Below are positions 11,011-13,081 of a stretch of 13,081 nt of DNA, in pieces; position 1 is the first letter of the stretch, and every line of letters starts with the position of its first letter. The position numbers and the translations under genes are program-made. This stretch comes from Candidatus Hermodarchaeota archaeon. GTDB taxonomy: Archaea; Asgardarchaeota; Hermodarchaeia; Hermodarchaeales; Hermodarchaeaceae. The stretch is taken from the NCBI GenBank assembly GCA_016840185.1, contig JAEOSV010000286.1, forward strand, positions 1 to 13,081. Direction: 5' to 3'. A model generated the notes under the pieces. That model was given only the letters and a program-made list of their open reading frames with translations. It did not search any database and was not told the DNA's origin.

Positions 11011-13081
11011 ATGCTACCATACGCTGCTTGGCTTTGCTGGTTGTTCCCAATCATTGGGGCTCTCCTGACACCAATCTTTGCAAGAATTCATCCACGGCTC
11101 CGAGACTTTGGAGCTATCATATTCGGAGCATTAGGTATGATTATGGCGTTAGCCATGCTCCCATTCATATGGAGTGGAGCTGCATGGGTTGGAACATCTC
11201 CCCTATTCTGGTATGAAACTTCTATTAACTGGATTACCCTCCCAATCATCGGAACCATTCAGTTTGGGATGCTCGTTGACCCGCTATCGGTATTCATGGC
11301 ATGTATCGCAACTGGATTAGGCTTCATCATCCTTGTCTACAGCCTCGGTTACATGAAAGGAGACGAGTCCCTCACCCGATACTGGTTCTTAATGCAACTC
11401 TTCGTTGGGGGAATGACTCTCCTCGTTATGGCGAACACCCTCTTTGTCACATTTATTGGATGGGAAATCGTTGGACTCTGCTCGTACGGGTTAATTGGTT
11501 TCTGGTACAATCGAACCAACATGGTTCACGACGACCAATTGGGCGATCTTACTGAAGGCAAACTCAATTCTCACAGTGGAATGAAGGCTTTCATTGTGAC
11601 CCGAATTGGTGATGTCGGGTTGCTGATTGCTATTGTTTTCATCTTCTTCTTCACTGTCTCTGCTGGCACTCCAACCCTCAATTATCAGGTCCTCCTAAGC
11701 GACTTCAACTGGCTGTATAATATGGCAGCCATTCTAAACGGGTTTCTGCTTCTAGGCGTGCTTCTTCTCTTCTTCTTGGGTCCTGTGGGCAAAAGTGCCC
11801 AATTCCCACTACAGTTCTGGCTTCCCGAAGCTATGGCTGGACCCACAACCGTTTCTGCCCTTATTCACGCTGCAGCAATGGTCAAAGCCGGAGTGTATTT
11901 GATAGCTCGAATGGCCCCGATTTTAGTTTCCGCATTCTTGGATGCTTCAGGAACAATCACAGCACTTGTACTCAATAACTTCTTTCTCATCATTGCCATC
12001 ATTGGAATGTTCACGGCTTTTATGGCTGCGACAATGGCACTGACTTCGAAGGAACTGAAAAAGGTGCTCGCTTTTAGCACCATCAGTCAGTTGGGTTATA
12101 TGTTCATGGCCCTTGGTGTATTCGCCTTTGTTGCTGATGGTGTCCTTGGTTACACGGCAGGGGTATTTCACTTAGCGGTTCACGCGGTATTCAAGGCTTT
12201 GCTCTTCCTTTCCGCAGGAGCTGTCCTCCATGCAGTGCACAGTAAATATATGACTGACATGGGGGGTCTCCGCAAACTCATGCCAATCACCTGGCTCGTG
12301 ATGCTCATTGGTGTTCTCTCCCTAAGCGGGTTCCCGTTCATCGGTGCATTTTGGAGTAAAGAACTCATTCTAACCTCCGCTTATGAGCTAGGAAGGTCAG
12401 GCAGTCTCTGGGGCTGGCTCTTCCTCTTCTTTGGCTCAGTAACTGCTGTGATGACCATCTTCTATGCCTTCCGTATGTTCGGTCTCACGTTTCACGGTGA
12501 ACCCAGCCAACATGTCAAAACACTGGAAGCCGAAGGTCATCCTGCTCATGATCCCCCTGCGATCATGTGGATTCCTCTAGCCATTCTTGCTGTTGCGGCG
12601 GTCGTTGTTGGATTCCTTGAACCCATCGTCCGTCAATACTTCTATGGTAACTGGGCATATTCGTTGATTCATGCTCCTCACCTCGGAACGATCCTCGAGG
12701 AATACATTCACATGATTACGCACCTAGTCCAAGCTCCCACTTTCTATCTATCACTTCTGATAGTCTTAGTTGGTGGACTCTTTGGTTACATGTTCTACAT
12801 CCGACGAAGTTGGAGTCCCGAGTTCGTTGGTCGCGGATTTCTAAGTTACATCTATAGGTTCTTTGACCACCGCTGGTACTGGAACGCTCTCATGTACAAG
12901 ATCTTCGTCGATGGCATGCTCACGTTCGCCCGAGGAATGTTCAACAACGTCGAAGTCAAAGGCATTGACGGTGCCAATTATGCTATCGCTGACGGCTCAG
13001 TTGGTTTGAGCCGTTGGTGGCGTCGAATTCAAACCGGTGTCCACAGTTGGAACACGATTCTACTGCTCATCGGTGCCCTGG
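11011..13081 (+). CDS. NuoL-like antiporter subunit (3' end outside window)
   Basis: The frame is open from ATG 11011 to the right edge: at least 690 residues, longer than NuoM or NuoN and in the NuoL size class. NuoL is the terminal, antiporter-like ion-pumping subunit of complex I. Key charged residues are in place: E152 in WEIVGLCSYGLIGFWY, K261 in GPVGKSAQFPL, H286 in SALIHAAAMV, K292 in MVKAGVYL, and K395 in HAVFKALLFL. STISQLGYM and GGLRKLMP also match the family. The last ~100 residues contain the region of the lateral helix and final transmembrane helix of NuoL, including VDGMLTFARG and RRIQTG, typical of complex I and absent from MBH-type antiporter subunits. A hydrophilic insertion of ~17-20 residues follows FWYNR (about 11512-11580). 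ATG 11011 follows GGTGA at 10997-11001. The gene should be followed by nuoM and nuoN. Confidence 0.95.
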   Translation, partial: MLPYAAWLCWLFPIIGALLTPIFARIHPRLRDFGAIIFGALGMIMALAMLPFIWSGAAWVGTSPLFWYETSINWITLPIIGTIQFGMLVDPLSVFMACIATGLGFIILVYSLGYMKGDESLTRYWFLMQLFVGGMTLLVMANTLFVTFIGWEIVGLCSYGLIGFWYNRTNMVHDDQLGDLTEGKLNSHSGMKAFIVTRIGDVGLLIAIVFIFFFTVSAGTPTLNYQVLLSDFNWLYNMAAILNGFLLLGVLLLFFLGPVGKSAQFPLQFWLPEAMAGPTTVSALIHAAAMVKAGVYLIARMAPILVSAFLDASGTITALVLNNFFLIIAIIGMFTAFMAATMALTSKELKKVLAFSTISQLGYMFMALGVFAFVADGVLGYTAGVFHLAVHAVFKALLFLSAGAVLHAVHSKYMTDMGGLRKLMPITWLVMLIGVLSLSGFPFIGAFWSKELILTSAYELGRSGSLWGWLFLFFGSVTAVMTIFYAFRMFGLTFHGEPSQHVKTLEAEGHPAHDPPAIMWIPLAILAVAAVVVGFLEPIVRQYFYGNWAYSLIHAPHLGTILEEYIHMITHLVQAPTFYLSLLIVLVGGLFGYMFYIRRSWSPEFVGRGFLSYIYRFFDHRWYWNALMYKIFVDGMLTFARGMFNNVEVKGIDGANYAIADGSVGLSRWWRRIQTGVHSWNTILLLIGAL

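Noticed and set aside
11301..12368. Several open frames of 60-85 codons on both strands within nuoL
   Set aside because: The nuoL frame is uninterrupted from 11011 to the edge with conserved residues throughout; these are shadows.
8065..13081. Interpretation as an ordinary F420H2 dehydrogenase (Fpo) or NADH dehydrogenase
   Set aside because: The small subunit has the hydrogenase CxxC motif, NuoJ is split, and NuoK lacks the helix-3 glutamate. No NuoE/F/G is seen. An Fpo-like input through the nearby FrhB-family gene remains possible, but the core looks hydrogenase-type.

Overview
The window reads as a gene-dense stretch of chromosome from an uncultivated, probably anaerobic archaeon. The archaeal call rests on an archaeal-type F420-dependent methylene-tetrahydromethanopterin dehydrogenase (mtd), an FrhB/FpoF-family F420 oxidoreductase, an aldehyde:ferredoxin oxidoreductase, TATA-like boxes about 50-60 nt ahead of several start codons, and GGAGG/GGTGA ribosome-binding sites, several of them serving TTG or GTG starts. 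An Asgard-type lineage is a reasonable guess from the gene mix, but the window alone does not prove it. No tRNA, rRNA, CRISPR array, transposase or integrase was seen. No stretch longer than 300 nt lacks a gene.

Layout. (1) 1-3689, plus strand: the 3' end of an iron-containing alcohol dehydrogenase, a complete aldehyde:ferredoxin oxidoreductase (AOR), a 305-aa protein of unknown family, and a 127-aa protein with an N-terminal cysteine motif that overlaps hypD tail-to-tail. (2) 3640-4761, minus: hypD, a [NiFe]-hydrogenase maturation gene. (3) 4913-7461, plus: an OsmC-like protein, an FrhB/FpoF-like iron-sulfur flavoprotein, and mtd. (4) 7535-8860, minus: a three-gene operon nuoA-like, nuoB-like, nuoC-like. 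(5) 9062-9783, minus: mobB followed by a previously easy-to-miss 55-aa gene translationally coupled to it. (6) 9967 to the right edge, plus: a split nuoJ (two overlapping genes), nuoK-like, and nuoL, which runs off the window.

How the genes fit together. The two nuo-like blocks appear to encode parts of one membrane complex related to respiratory complex I and group 4 [NiFe] hydrogenases. The NuoB-like subunit has the CxxC iron-sulfur motif and flanking sequence of hydrogenase small subunits (MbhJ/EchC type) rather than the adjacent-cysteine motif of quinone-linked NuoB. NuoJ is split as in MbhD/MbhE, and NuoK resembles MnhC/MbhG in its third helix. In contrast, NuoL has a long complex-I-like C-terminal arm. 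This mixture, with hypD nearby, points to an energy-converting hydrogenase intermediate between MBH and complex I. The catalytic large subunit (NuoD/MbhL), NuoH and NuoI are not in the window and should be sought beyond the right edge or elsewhere in the genome.

The Mtd and FpoF-like genes add an F420/F420H2 and tetrahydromethanopterin C1 link. AOR plus Fe-alcohol dehydrogenase add ferredoxin-linked aldehyde and alcohol chemistry. A reasonable working picture is fermentation or C1 oxidation feeding reduced ferredoxin and F420H2 into hydrogen-based, ion-pumping energy conservation.
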